Part shown: piece after piece, positions 1 to 12,585 of the stretch
How the letters are laid out: each line of letters starts with the position of its first letter
Numbering within the stretch: the stretch's first letter is position 1
NCBI RefSeq assembly: GCF_003589595.1
Contig: NW_020654684.1
Span: forward strand, 3,433,793 to 3,497,792
Reading direction: 5' to 3'
Origin: Hyposmocoma kahamanoa
Taxonomy: Eukaryota > Arthropoda > Insecta > Lepidoptera > Cosmopterigidae
DNA: 64,000 bases
Position numbers and translations under genes: made by a program
The notes under the pieces: model-generated
Seen by the model: the letters and a program-made list of their open reading frames with translations, nothing else
Databases searched by the model: none
What the model was told of the DNA's origin: nothing

Positions 1-3000
1 TCGTTGGTTCTAAACTTAAAGCTATAAAGGTTATACACAAACGTTCCATGAGACTTCAGTGGTGGTCTGGGGCCAAATAAAAAAGAATACGACGTATAAT
101 GGCAAACATTACTCCGCCCGACATTAAGAGGCCCCGCCTAATTACGTAGAGCAGACGTGACCTGGCTGCATTTCTCTAGGAGCCTGGTACTTGATAAGCG
201 TATCCTCTGTAGTTTTTTTTGTTTACCCTGTTTCCCAGTGGACGTTACGTAATAAGTATTTTGTATGTAAATTAATTAATACAAACTAATTACAACATTA
301 AAGTCTCGTAACAAATGTTGAATAATTGAAAGAATATACAGTGAATCTGCTTGTTTAAATGTCGTTATGGTTTGAATCTCGACATCCAATTTGCTTCGAG
401 TGCTATGGAGTATACGGTACGGTTCTCTACATTAAACACCTTTGTCGGAGCCTCTCTCGCTTCTAATTAAATTATCGTAAATCCAAGCTCCTTAGTTGAG
501 ATCACGCGTTATACGACCTGGGTAAGGGGTATGCCGTTTATTATCACGCTTATGGGATAAGGGTACGAGTTGTGGAGGTACTTTGTGTCCTGCTTTAGAT
601 TTAAACGTACCGATTTTATACGTTTACATACTTTCGATTAATTTTCAGGGGTTAAATATATGCTTAATCGTTTAGAAATTTTAAACAAGAAAACGATTAT
701 CACTCGTAATAAGTTGCATATCACAGTGCAAATTTTTATTTTTCTTTGTATGTCACAGAGCAGTTAGTTACGCCCTTCACGGCCACGAGTTTGTTGTTAA
801 GTGGCAAAGAAACCTGTATAAATACGAAAATCTGAATATCTACGTACGAAAAGGATTTACCAAAATAAAAATGCCAAGGGCTCAAAGTTTGAAAGAAGGC
901 TTCGTAAAATTCATTTTCGTGAGCGTTAGGAAATACCACTCAGCGGGATTCATTAACTTGCAAATAGAAATCTTGTCCAGTTTTGCCACTCATCGTTTCA
1001 CAGCTATGGAAAATAATTACAAGACGTCTTGATCGACTGCCTCTGGCGCTCTCCCAAGTTATATTGCGACCAAACTTGCGTAGTGATTTTCACAATCTGT
1101 CCTAATTGAGATTTCTCGTTAAGACAGCAAACGCAATTATTGTTACCCCACTAAACTTATCAGGAACTATGGCTGCTGTATAAACGATACAGTATTATTA
1201 CTCAATCCCTAAGTTAGGATGCTAAGGAATTTCGTGAAAAACCTGAATCGCTTTTAACTCCCTAAGCGTGAAAATTACTAATTTTGCCAATTGAATTAAC
1301 AAAGATTTGTTTCCTTTCATAGTTCCTTTTGGAATTTCGTTACGTAATGTAATCATCGCCTCTCGGGTTATGGCTTTTGTAATATCGGGCTCCCACGGGA
1401 GTATAAAAGCGGCATAGTACCACTGAATTGCAGCAAATTGCATCAAAGTGGGCTGCCTCTCGGCTAATTCTCTTAGCGCGTTTTAACGCCATTGTTGTAG
1501 TTGCTCGCGCCTGCAATTGACTCTTGTTCGCTTCTGTTGGGCTAGACCAGCTTGATATTATTTGCTTACAGTCTGGTTAAATTTCAACGAGAAAGAGACA
1601 CGGATTTTTCTTCGCTATCGCAAAATACGCACAGCTTTTGTAACAAAGTTTCTAAAAGTGGTAATAACATCAAAATTGAATTACTATCGACAACCATGTC
1701 AATGAAATTAGTCTAGCAACATTATACTACATTATACTATCTTCATCATTATAGTACCTAAATCCAGTATTACCTGGCTAGTAATAATAAAGGACTAATA
1801 TCTATATATAATAATATCTGTCAAGAATGGCGCCGCGTCCACAGTAGGTACCTTTGTTCGACAAATCCCGGCCACTTAACGTGTCTGACCGGGCTAGCTG
1901 TTTATGATTAGGGTCAGGTGTGACAGCCTTCTATTTCCATTCGATTCTCCCTTTATGCCACGCGTCATTCAACCTCAAAATCAGAAATCATCATAAAAAT
2001 GTTCGAACCCAAATAAATATGTATATGGGTCAGTCTAAAGAAATGTTTGTTACTGTAAATACAAAGAAATATTTATTGGGGCAATTCCGGAACCAATTTG
2101 AAGCTTTTCGAAGGCAGCATCAGAAACATTCATGTAATTAATTGTAAATTCCGTAAAAATTGCCGGATATTCGTCATCGGAAGTCCCTTTTCAAAGTGCT
2201 CACGAAGCGTTGCTTCTTCGGGTGCTCAAAGGCGGCGGATGATTGCGGAAGACATTGCTTCCGAGAAAATCTGACGAATTTTTCGTTATCTGACGAATTG
2301 AGACGATCGGGAATTGCTGGAAAGCCGATTAACATATATTCGGTAAGGGTTTTACGCGAATGCCGTTACATTATGTACGTAAGTCTATAGTATCTATGTG
2401 GTCAGTAGCGAAATCAGAAAGGTAACTTGTAATGTTACAGTCCGTAGTGCATTTTTATAATATCGACAAATACTTATTTATATATTTTTTGTTGAATATT
2501 TGGTTTGTAAAAATCCTATTGAAAATATTTTATAAATTCGCTTGAAATCAACAAAACGATTAAATACCTACCATTGAGTAGACCAATTTCAATGAAAATA
2601 ATATGTAAAAAACTACAGGTGTTGCACCTCGTAAATATATAATACGTATTGTTCACATTTATTATTTACATATATTATTTTAAGACATCATAGGAAGAAG
2701 CAACCACTAACAGCTAAATAGGTAACTCTAGTGGTTTTCCGTTATCCAAGTCGGCAGAATCTATAATTTATTCAAGGTCACAAATTTGTCTAAGACATGT
2801 CTTGTTAATATTCAACAAACTATCCTAATGTCGCATCACAATATTTTTAATAAAATATCTCTTTACAAAGACTATTAACATAGTTAATCCTATGTTACAA
2901 TTTCATTTTTTTTCCAAAATTATTCTTTAAATCACTGTTTTATAATTTCATACATGTCGCTATGACTCGCACGTTAACAACAAAGCTTTGCGGCCCAAGA

Positions 3001-3220
3001 ATTACCATTGCCTGTATAGGTATTTTATAGCATCATATATCACCGGCCTAGGTATTTTACTAACTCTAACAAGCAAAAGCTTGCGCAAGAGATGGGAAAA
3101 GTATCTATGTTGGCCTATAATTGGGAACAAAAACATATATATTAAAAGATTTCCAAAAGTCCTCAGACTGGGAAGATCCGTTACGATGCATACTGTGGCA
3201 ATATCTTTACTCGATAACAA
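1..3220. other. No gene recognised
   Basis: AT-rich sequence with only short chance reading frames on both strands; the longest is about 90 codons at 2988-3260 and overlaps an equally long frame on the other strand, which argues against coding. I see no splice-bounded exon, tRNA or named mobile element here. Confidence 0.6.
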
Positions 3221-3342
3221 AACAACTTCAAAACTAAGAGAGACAGAAATTAGAGCATGAAAAGATCTTTCGAAATATAAAAACAACTTCAAAAGTAAAA
3301 GAAAAAGAAATTACAAAGAGCATAAAAAAGATCTTTCGAAAT
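3221..3342. repeat. Tandem duplication, two units of about 60 bp
   Basis: Unit 1 (3221-3276) and unit 2 (3282-3342) both begin AACAACTTCAAAA and end AAAGATCTTTCGAAAT. The second unit has small insertions and is purine-rich. This is a local direct duplication with no sign of coding. Confidence 0.8.
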
Positions 3343-3504
3343 TCACTGAACCGAAAAAATACAATAGAATCACGGTGACATTTTTAATGTGTATCAGGCT
3401 AACATAGCGTTATAGAAGGGACGCAATGTTAAAAACAGCAAGGAAGCTCTCCTCTACAAACAAGAAATACGATAGCGAACTTGCTATCTTTTTCTAGCAA
3501 GGAA

Positions 3505-3590
3505 TGCACAGCTGCCGAACGCGTGAGATTCCGGCAAGACCCGTGAGAATATTTTGCTATGAATATTATCTCCAAGATACTAGGACCACA
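3505..3590 (+). repeat. Dispersed repeat E, copy 1
   Basis: It begins TGCACAGCTG and contains GCGTGAGATTCCG followed by CCGTGAGAA and a T-rich stretch. The same order of motifs recurs at 5101-5185 in the same orientation, so the two are diverged copies of one dispersed sequence. The type of element is unknown. Confidence 0.6.
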
Positions 3591-3599
3591 TAAAATGCA

Positions 3600-5100
3600 A
3601 GTTGAGAATTTTCGAAGACAGATTAGCATAACATAAAGAGTCCTCATGGCATGTCTTGGCAAATACTAAGACACCATAATAATGAAAAGGTAGCTAAAAA
3701 CCAAGCGACTTATCGGAGAAAGCAAGATTGGCATGTGAAAATAATACGTTAAAGAAAAAATCGCCAGTGACTCCAACAATCGTGGGTACATATTATTACG
3801 AACTTAGCAACTTCTTATTGGGGGAACATAAACCAGAAGCATGTACAATAAGGGTACAAAGAAACATATACAATCATCAACATAAAAAATTGGAATATCA
3901 AAAGTACTTTGTGCACCTTCTTGAAGACGTAGAAAACAAAAGAGTTACGTTGACATTTCTTGATTAGTACTAGGAGAATATGAAGCAACCAGAGGTCGAA
4001 AACTATGAAGGGATGTTGTAGCGCATGCCATGTATCAAACAAAATACGAAAGTATGAAGGGCGAAAAGTAGGCGGTGCTAAGAAAGAGACAAAAATAATA
4101 TAGATACATTTCGAGATCGCACAAGAAAGGGTCTCGAGTTGCATTATTCATACGAATGCTAATGGGCGGAGGTAGTAAAAAGTAGACAAAACAGTGACGT
4201 TTATTATTTTTAAGATAGGAAAGAAAGGCTTGTTGAAAATGAAACAAATAGGTCGTAAATGAAATTTATTAAAATAAAAAGGTTGGCCGCTTTGTCGGGA
4301 TCCAACAAATTTGTACGCGCAATTTTACGACCGGCTCTGCAATACAGTGACATTTCATTAAACTTCGTGTTCATTAACATAACAAATTACAACAAAATCA
4401 GGAGTAATCTATATGAGTGGCTAGGTAAATGTAACCCCATAGCATTTGTCCGTGTGCTAGGTTTAGATTATATTACACTAGAGTAGACAGCATCTCGGTT
4501 ACATGGCAAGGAGGATAGTTTGCGTGCGGGTTGATTTGATTGGTTTAGCAGATTACTTAACCACCGCAAGCATTCCCCAGCCCACGCAAGCGGTTGCCGG
4601 CTACCAGGGGAACATAACTAGAGAGCGCACTCCCTCGATACGAACGCCATAGTAGATCCAACATGGGAATGCCTGAAATGAAATCCCCCAGTAAGCGTCG
4701 CAATTGCAATGTGATCGACATTCACTTATCGAGATTATAAGTTGTGTTGTGGATAAGTGAAATTATTGTGCTCCTTCCTGTGTTTACTACGAAATTATTT
4801 AATTAGTAAAATACAGGCATGACAGTAATAATAATCCATAGGATTTCGTCATTTACTTGCATTGTACTTACACACGTACTGTGTACGCCTTGCGGAAGAA
4901 TATCCAATAACCTAGAATGTTTACCGTCTTCAAAATAAAAAAAAAAACATGAATAACCCAATGCTTCCATCACATAAGTTACAAGGTCAGTGAATTTGGA
5001 AAGTTAAACTGACTTGGTAAGCTTTCTTGTACACTAGCAGGATAACATGAAATCTCGAAACTATTCATGGTGCATAATCCTTTTTTTACATAACCCGGTT
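3600..5100. other. No gene recognised
   Basis: The plus strand is purine-rich from about 3690 to 4230, so the minus strand shows a long hydrophobic frame (3815-4144). It looks compositional rather than coding. A less AT-rich patch at 4490-4680 matches nothing I recognise. Confidence 0.5.
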
Positions 5101-5185
5101 TGCACAGCTGGCGATGACGGGCGCGTGAGATTCCGCGTGGAGCCGTGAGAAAATTTTATTATGAGACTTATGGTCTTACTACCAG
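5101..5185 (+). repeat. Dispersed repeat E, copy 2
   Basis: It starts TGCACAGCTGGCG and carries GCGTGAGATTCCG and CCGTGAGAAAATTTT, matching the block at 3505-3590 with small indels. A copy boundary is not visible on either side. Confidence 0.6.
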
Positions 5186-6076
5186 GGAGGTATAAACACT
5201 GGGTAACTGCACAACACGAGTTTACAAAGAGCTATTATGATGAAGAATGTGAGCGCTTTGACGTCATTCCCACGTGTTAATACTTAAAATTATATAGCGA
5301 TAAAAAGAGAGAGGTTGTTTTGTTTTAATTTGCAATTATAATAATGACATCCATCAGTAAAACTGCATAACGTAAAGCTTCTTACATCGTGGTTGATTCT
5401 ATTGAAAGGAAAACCAATACTTGGCAATTAGCATCTCAAGAGTTTTATTTAACTCCCCGACAAAACAAATCCTCTTACTGCCCACGGAGGCATACTCCTC
5501 TACCTACTTAAATATATCCTTCACTTAAAAAGAGCTATTTAAAACGTCTGCATGCCTTCGAAACGTTTCAGATGCGCAGAAAATTAATCCAAAATTTTAT
5601 ACTTTCGCATAACATCCTCGGTCTAAGATTGGTAAAAAGGAAATATTAAAGCGAACTTAGTTTCATCAGGATAATGGTGGTTGTTTTTATAACGTTCACT
5701 ATAATTCTCAAAAAAACATATTACCTCATAAAAATCGGGAATCTGAATTTAACGGGCAAACAATTTCAGTTACCTGTGTTTTCTAAGATTCGGTAGGTTT
5801 AGTTTATGAAAGTTATTCAAAAAACGTTAACGTTTAGCGTTATGATGACGTTGAAAAAGATAAACAAAATAATCAAATTACATATCTTGCCTGTACAATT
5901 GTGACGTCATTCTACAACTGTTTACATAAAATTTGATTTCGTATATTACGTAACGATACATACAAGGGCGTTTGCTTACTGAGTTTCTTTCTGCCGCAAA
6001 TCTCGGTAATACGTATAAAGTCGAGACAGCGACTAATGTCTGCGGCCTTCGCCGGCTTGCGGACGATCTATAGCCG
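5186..6076. other. No gene recognised
   Basis: AT-rich, without an interpretable frame, RNA gene or repeat that I can support. Confidence 0.5.
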
Positions 6077-6152
6077 TACCGCATCAATATTGCACGGTGT
6101 CGTCGGAGGAACTCTTCTGACTGCGGCGCTCCTAGTACCTTGATACCTTTTG
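6077..6152 (+). repeat. Dispersed repeat F, copy 1
   Basis: Begins ACCGCATCAATATT and ends near TACCTTTTGC. It matches 6489-6565 along its whole length with substitutions and small indels, about 412 bp apart in direct orientation. This may be a local duplication or two copies of one element. Confidence 0.55.
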
Positions 6153-6488
6153 CACTATCCAATTCAGGAATTCTTTTTCTAGGGTTTATTAAATAAAACT
6201 TAATCTACATAATTATAAACAATACATATATGAAACTTCAAAACATGTTTATCCATCTGCCTGTATCAGGGAATACTTAACCTTTCAACAAATAATCACA
6301 TTATGTAAATTTTACAGTCAGTCAACGGCTTGTCGGCAGTACATAAAAACAAAATAAGTTCCTCCTCCATCATTTTATGTATTCCACCATTTTATCTATC
6401 ATCCCATTGGAGCGGCGAACATAAAACACTCAAAGGTGACATAAAATGAGCACCTAGCGGGTTGTTTATTTTTCAAGCTGGCCATTCG

Positions 6489-6565
6489 ACCGCATCAATA
6501 TTTCACAACGGCGGCGGCTGACCTCTTCGATATACCTGATCCCCTGGTACTAGAACACATTTTGC
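6489..6565 (+). repeat. Dispersed repeat F, copy 2
   Basis: Shares the start ACCGCATCAATATT and the end CACATTTTGC with 6077-6152. The 6153-6488 stretch between the copies and the 6566-6963 stretch after them hold nothing recognisable. Confidence 0.55.
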
Positions 6566-6963
6566 TCTAATTTATCCCCAAGGAACATACATAAAATTTA
6601 GGTTGTGGCGCCAGTGATCGACAAACAACAGTGTTCAAATCTTTTTTTCAAATTAATTTCTAATAAGATTCAGAACAAAATTTTCTATCATAGATAGTAT
6701 CACGTTTCTCATAGGTCAGTGTTAATTTACTATGTGTTTATTGGTGAGTGTCGATTACAGGTTAGATAATTAGTGGATTTTAGGTGTTCAAAACCGGAAA
6801 TTTAGAGAAATTCAGGCTTAGGTTTTTTATTAGCTTTCTTATTCTCATAATAACTGCAGCATGATCGTTCTTGAGCATTATATCTGTCAAGTAAACTAAT
6901 CACTATTGATTATGTTTCATAACAAAAAAGGCACACGACTTGTTCGTTCCGTCACTTGAAGTT

Positions 6964-7067
6964 ATAAAAAAAAAATCAAAATTTACAGACACACTTCCCT
7001 TAAAATTTCGNNNNNNNNNNATAAAAAAAAAATCAAAATTTACAGACACACTTCCCTTAAAATTTCG
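6964..7067. repeat. Identical 47-bp sequences flanking an assembly gap
   Basis: The 47 bases at 6964-7010 and at 7021-7067 are identical, including a run of ten A's, and are separated only by ten Ns. This is what an unmerged contig overlap looks like. A genuine tandem duplication is less likely. Confidence 0.85.
7011..7020. other. Assembly gap (10 N)
   Basis: Ten consecutive N, the same length as the gap at 52878-52887, so a fixed placeholder size rather than a measured gap. Confidence 0.98.
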
Positions 7068-7489
7068 ATCATTGGTACCATAAACCCTAGTTATTTACGA
7101 TGCCGAAACGTGTTTTGCCTAGTTTGGGCGACTATAATGATTAAGCAATTTCAGTTATGTCGCATACTGAACAACCAACTACAAACTATAAAACAGATTT
7201 CAAGGATAGCCATACAGGTTCGAAAGACAGATTTTAGCATGAGTTTAAAATAAAACTGTAAAACAATGAAAATAAGCGATACTTTATCTAACCCGTGACA
7301 CGCGATGAACAGAGCGCCCTGCCAACAATTAATTATTAACACCGGATGCATCGGTTCAGAAATAGACGTCCAAATTTGAATTTGAATAGTAGGCATTCAC
7401 AAGGCACTTAAATAAAATATTATAAGTATGTTGAGATATTACACATACAGTGTCGAAATTCCATTACAAACCCTCAAACACTTCGTCAC

Positions 7490-7985
7490 TTAGAAAGTTT
7501 AACCGGACATATTTTGGTCTGGTATACGTCTGGTCCCTAAATTGAATTCCGAGTATATTTGTAGTTTACAGCAACGCCTTTATGTTTAGGTACAAATTGC
7601 AGCGGTCCAACGAAATTGAATTCGACTGTCATTGAACAAATGGCTGGAACTCCAAATTTGTACCTCGGGTAAATAAACGATCTGGAGTTTGCAGACACTT
7701 GAACAAAAGAGGTCATTCTATGGATTATGCTACCCAAGTAGACAACGCCTATATTAAAACAAATTGGTTGTTTTGGTTGCATCAAATGCGGACATTTAAG
7801 ATTTTTTTGAGCTATTACAATGTAGACCTATTACGAGTATATGTTATGAACAGTTCTGATTAACCTCTCTCGGACTTTACCGACGAGCAAGTTCCTTCAG
7901 TGGGACAAGTACTCATCTAAGGGCATTGTATACACGTCCAATAAAATTGTAAGACAAGGGTTACCCTTGTTACTTGAAGGCAAAC
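7490..7985 (-). pseudogene. Decayed coding-like region, family unknown
   Basis: The minus strand is open from about 7826 to 7537 and encodes about 97 residues with a balanced composition unlike AT-rich noise (for example VYLGSIIHRM and YPRYKFGVPAI). After the stop at 7537 a second frame continues as an open stretch with TRPKYVRLNF to about 7468. Before the start, another stretch resembling coding runs back toward 7985 but has stops. One frameshift and two or three stops would therefore explain the region as one decayed gene or mobile-element frame. I do not recognise the protein. A faint likeness to the entry strand of ASH-type beta domains (GVVYLGS) is too weak to use. It could also be chance. 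Confidence 0.25.
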
Positions 7986-8865
7986 TTCTCTATCACACCA
8001 ACCTCCCCTAGCCTTACGCCAAGCGACTTTTTCCAGTATTTGGTTATTGTTTTTGACTAGAAGAAAATTCATTACCCGATAGACAGTGCGAAATACCTTA
8101 TATGAATATATAAGGTTAAAAATAGGTGCAATAACAAATCGCCATTACGATGACAAAGTGACATTAAGAGCATGTGTAATTAATTAAATTACAGCATAAT
8201 TAAAAAAAAGATAAGATAGTATCGGCAATATCACAGTTAAAGATCTAATCCACTGTTAAAAAACAGTAGAATGTGTTGTGAGTATCTATAATATTTAATC
8301 TTAATTTCAAATACTTAATTTTTTTAAGTGCACTTCGTAAGAAATTGCAATTAAATATGAGGAATTGTCTGGATTAAATAGTGAAAAATAGAGAAGAGAA
8401 AGAGAGCTCTAGTAAGTATTCGCCTTAATTTTGGTTTTGTGACTGACTTTGCTTAATTTTTAAAACTTACTTTTATAAAGAGAAAGAAATATACAAAAGA
8501 AAACCCCAAACCTAACATAGTTGGTGTAACCGCCATTCATCTACCCGTACTCATACCAGGCAAGACAGGTACAATGGCGTCGCTTCCGTTGGCGCAGGCA
8601 CGACTACCGGCCATCAATAAGGCCACTACCGTTTCCGCTAGTCACAGACGGAAAATAGAGTCTCCAGCCTCCTAGACTATACCGGTTGTCTGAAACGAAT
8701 GTATAAGTGGGGATAGGTTAAATGGGTAAGTCGAAAATGCATGTATTACATTGTAGGGCTATATAAGAAAGTGTGAGAGAATAATTATGTATATGACGGA
8801 CGCTACACCGACGAGCTCTTGCACGAAATTAAGGATGGATAGGATTATTGCCTATTTATATAAAA
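7986..8865. other. No gene recognised
   Basis: AT-rich to about 8500, then a less AT-rich block (8530-8700) just upstream of a LINE fragment. The block may be older LINE sequence, but I cannot align it to any known domain. Confidence 0.4.
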
Positions 8866-8873
8866 ATTGACAC

Positions 8874-9424
8874 TTGTGGGACGGCTCCGCCAAGTACCTA
8901 CTCGATGCCTTGGATAAATTACAGCGTCGTGCTACTAGAATTATAGGCGACGAAGAGGTCTCATCACGCCTTGAACCTCTGCAACTGCGTAGAGATGTTG
9001 CATCGCTTAGCGCCTTTTACCGCATGTACCATGGTGAGTGCTCTGAGGAGCTGTTCAACCTCATCCCCCCTTCCCCGTTCCTGCTCAGAAACACGCGTGC
9101 TGGCCTTCGTAGTCACCGTTTCACTACCTGCCGCATTCCATCGCGTACTAAAAGGTTCGGTGGCTCCTTTCTCTGCCGCACGGTTGACAAATGGAACTCC
9201 CTTCCGGCACATGTCTTCCCTCCCTCTTATGATATGGGGTCCTTCAAACGAGGCGTGAAGAGGCATATTGTAGGCAGGCAGGGTGGAGGCGGCTAGTGCA
9301 GTGAGGATTCCATCGCTGCACTAGGTTCCTTCGCGTTTGGATACCACTTTCCACTTAACATCAGGTGGAGTGGAGTCATTTGCCTGTCAGGTATAAAAAA
9401 AAAAATAAAAAAAAAAAATAAAGG
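8874..9424 (+). mobile_element. LINE 3' end: C-terminal reverse-transcriptase tail and poly-A
   Basis: An open frame (8874-9296) encodes the conserved C-terminal part that follows the polymerase domain in Jockey/CR1-like non-LTR retrotransposons: LQRRATRIIGD, then AFYRMYHGECSEELFNLIP, then the region KRFGGSFLCRTVDKWNSLP and a final SFKRGVKRHI. The frame is intact. It is followed by about 100 bp of untranslated sequence ending in an A-rich tail with interspersed T (about 9393-9424). The endonuclease and polymerase domains are missing, so this is a 5'-truncated insertion, the usual fate of a LINE. The clade is inferred from motifs only. Confidence 0.8.
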
Positions 9425-10060
9425 TTATTTTTGCATGTCATCGTATTAGTTTTAGTTCAAAGGTGATCCATTTAACCAAATAATAATTGTGATAAACACA
9501 GAATTAATTAAAAGTGTTATTTTACTCAGTTACAGTCTATTCACCTATTGTAAGAGGTACCAGGAGAGCACAGCCGTGGCAGATGTTTTTGTAATGACGA
9601 TTTGATAGTGCAAACGACTGCTGCTCGTGACAGCCTGAAATAATAGAGCGGTTCTGCCCCAATGAAATAAAATATCATTTCTTTTCGCTTAAACTTTCTT
9701 ACTGCGGCTTCTCTTTTATTTTGACTTTGAGGTTTAAAATTAAAGAGCATATTTCGTTATCATTCGTCATAAATTGCTGAATGGACAGTCGCCGAAATTA
9801 ATTACATTACAATTATTGAAACAACTACTTGCGTGTTACGGTATGAAACAACGTGATTTAGACCCGAAAAAATTGTTTCATTTTCGTACACTACGCATAG
9901 TTCGCAATCGCAAAAACTTAAAAACTCGACTAGAGAAGAATTTTATAAATTGTTTGTCTTGTTCACAGTTTAAAACATAAATTAATTTTTTTTAATTTTT
10001 ATTGAATTGATATTCAATTATTTTTTGTTAAATTACTCCACTAGTTTGTTATAATTATTA
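9425..10060. other. No gene recognised
   Basis: AT-rich sequence between a LINE tail and a palindromic element. Short frames of about 68 codons on each strand show no recognisable motif. Confidence 0.5.
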
Positions 10061-10212
10061 ATACAAAGATCGAACACTCAGAAAAAATTCCTTCGGTCCG
10101 GCCGGATTCGAACCGAGGTCTTTTTGCATACCGTGGCAGACACTATACCAACTAAGCCACGGAATGAACCAACGGACCTCAGGAATTTTTCTATGTGCTT
10201 GCGTCTTTGTAT
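10061..10212. mobile_element. 152-bp palindromic element with tRNA-like core
   Basis: The outer arms, 10061-10099 and 10174-10212, are imperfect inverted repeats of 39 bp, starting ATACAAAGA and ending TCTTTGTAT. A TA dinucleotide near each end could be the target duplication (A-TA-CAAAG and CTTTG-TA-T). The centre is a 73-nt tRNA-like sequence on the minus strand. The layout is that of a small TIR element, but the tRNA-like core is typical of SINEs, so the class is uncertain. Confidence 0.65.
10094..10166 (-). pseudogene. tRNA-like sequence, degenerate
   Basis: Read on the minus strand this is 73 nt, the length of a mature tRNA without CCA. It has a perfect A box (TGGCTTAGTTGG) and a perfect B box (GGTTCGAATCC) at the right spacing. 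The acceptor ends pair at five of seven positions and the T stem forms with one mismatch. The anticodon arm does not fold properly; instead a 7-bp stem CCGTGGC/GCCACGG forms across it. This points to a pol III promoter relic or SINE head rather than a working tRNA. Confidence 0.6.
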
Positions 10213-12239
10213 TTGAGAAATTAAAAATTTATAAGTAAACGTGCAAAATCGGTATAATAAAATGATAGCATTAAATGAAACTTCTACAGTTATACTACAA
10301 TTTATATAGATTATGTGTTATTACCAAATTACATGTACAGAAATTATTTATATTTATTATAACAATAGACTATTACGTTTAGAGTTGTGGTAAATAAATA
10401 AAGATATTAAGTCCTTATTAACTATTGGTCTTTTTTTTTATTTAAACAATGTAAATAGCGATTGCAAAAGCATTGGGAGACTATAATATAAATTGAAATT
10501 TGGTGATAGCATAATAAAAAATGAGTAATTGTAAAGTCAGTACATTCTGTTTTAACGTAAGTGGTATTTTTAAATAACTTCACAAAAAATACGAGGTCCT
10601 ATTTCAGAAATAAAACTATTTTTCCCAACATTCGCCAACGAAATTCTCAGGCTATAAGGTTTAAAAAATTCGCCGGCAACAAAAAGGCTGAATGCAGTCT
10701 TATGTAACGGGTTGCCATCACAAAACACAGCCAACGTTCTTGGCACCGCAGCGCATCTTTCTTGACATTGTTATTGTTGTTAGAAATAGGAAATACTAAG
10801 ACTAGACATACAAAAGTTCAGAAGGTTGATTCTGGGAAGCTTTTTTATTTTATAATTATTATTAAAGCAATAATTTGTAAAATATTTTAAGTTAAAGCAT
10901 TTTTTTTCGAACACCTTTAGCACGCTGTAAATACATTCGGCTGCACGCATGTTTTTTATTTTGCAGTAAACTGAAGCCTAAGATACCTACTAGCAGTTTT
11001 AATCTTCTAACGGGTACATCTGTCTTATGAAAACAAATCAAAACCACCATCCTAACTACACCCTCACCATCATAATATTATGATTGCGCCAGACATACAT
11101 ATATTATTATGATTCAATGCCACATTGCTATTAACATCTGTCGAAAATCAAACTACAAAAACAACACAATAACTTAAAAATAAAAAATTGAGGAAAAAAG
11201 CTCTACAATGTACAGACAATCGTACAAAAATCACAATCGTTTGTTATTTCATTTTTAACACTGAGATTGAATGACGCGGCCGAGAAATAGTGGATAATTT
11301 ACCCACATACACACACATCACACGATTTTGCAGACCGCAATCCATTTGGCACAGGAACAAAACACGTATAGCCTGACTGAGTTACAAAAAGGTAGTTTGA
11401 AATTGCGTTCTAAGCCTCAGGACACAGGCTTTGTTTCATTCAGCCTACGGGCACCTACCTGTATCCTTTGATAGTGTTGGAAACCGTCCGGAGCAATTTA
11501 GTTACCCGTCGAGTTTTTAACATGCCTCCCGTCAGTCAAAGCTTCGTTAGTTAGTAACAGGAATTTAGTTTACGATTACGTCTGTTAGGCACGAACTTGT
11601 TGAAAATATTTGACTCCCTAAAAACAATTACGTATTTGTGATATAAGTTCAATATTTAGTGCTTTTGTAATATCAGTACCCCTGCATGCATCTCTTTCCC
11701 ATTTTCGAACAAAATACTAAAAATTAGTACTGAAAAAACTAAGTCACCCGATTTCTCAAAGGACATCTCTATTAAAACTCGTGTTCCTGCATATTCGTTT
11801 CTCCAGGCGGAACTGGAGACCCATTTTATGAAGAGTTTTGAACTCGATCAGGGCACAACTTGCAGATTTACTATGACGGCAGAGAAATCGGCACAACAAC
11901 AAGGTTGGCGCCACATACATCATATTATCATCCTGAGCACACATTTGTGTTCAAGAAATAGTTACACGATTGCTAATTGGTGTTACTACGTACTCAACCT
12001 ATTAACATTGAGAATTGTTAATTATGTTATTAGGTTAAATCTGATTAAACCGGGTAGGTCTTAATCCCATCGCAAGGAGAGAGTTACTCGTAATAAAACA
12101 AAACTCCAGTCGGGAAGCTTCAACAAGCGGGCTGCAGCTGGGAAGTTCATCAGTCAGTAGGGCTCTTCAGTGTCGTCTCACATCCCCGACCTTCTTTAAG
12201 TATTTATTGCATGTACAACCTGGTCACCGTCCAGATGGT
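10213..12239. other. No gene recognised
   Basis: AT-rich. Contains an exact 14-bp palindrome TCATAATATTATGA near 11070 and a short frame pair at 11756-12064, with nothing identifiable. The last 150 bp become less AT-rich as the dispersed element C begins. Confidence 0.5.
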
Positions 12240-12585
12240 CATGTTCCTATCTACCGACCCGAGAGATAGGGAGCTTCGTAGAGATTACAGGCTCCCCGGT
12301 AAGACCAAGGTATGGCGGGCGTCCGGGCCAAGACCTCCGCCAGGGATACGCCTTCACGGGTGTCTCTGGAGGACCCGGACTTCGTTATGGACTCACCGGG
12401 GTTTGTGGTGAGCTGCAGAGACGGGCATGTTTGTCTGCTCCGATGGTGAGTGGCCAGGGCGTCTGTCTCGTACGCAGCTAGCGCGTCTAGTAGCGGTCTA
12501 AACTAGGGCCTAAGGCGGAGAGGCGCGCGGGGCACGTGAGTTGCCCTTTAAGTTGGAAGCTATATCCGGACATTGTTACAGGACA

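Noticed and set aside
3815..4144. Minus-strand 109-codon hydrophobic frame as a membrane protein
   Set aside because: It mirrors purine-rich plus-strand sequence, overlaps another long frame, and lacks a start context or family motifs.
10094..10166. Functional nuclear tRNA gene
   Set aside because: Length and promoter boxes fit, but the anticodon arm does not fold and it is embedded in a palindromic repeat.
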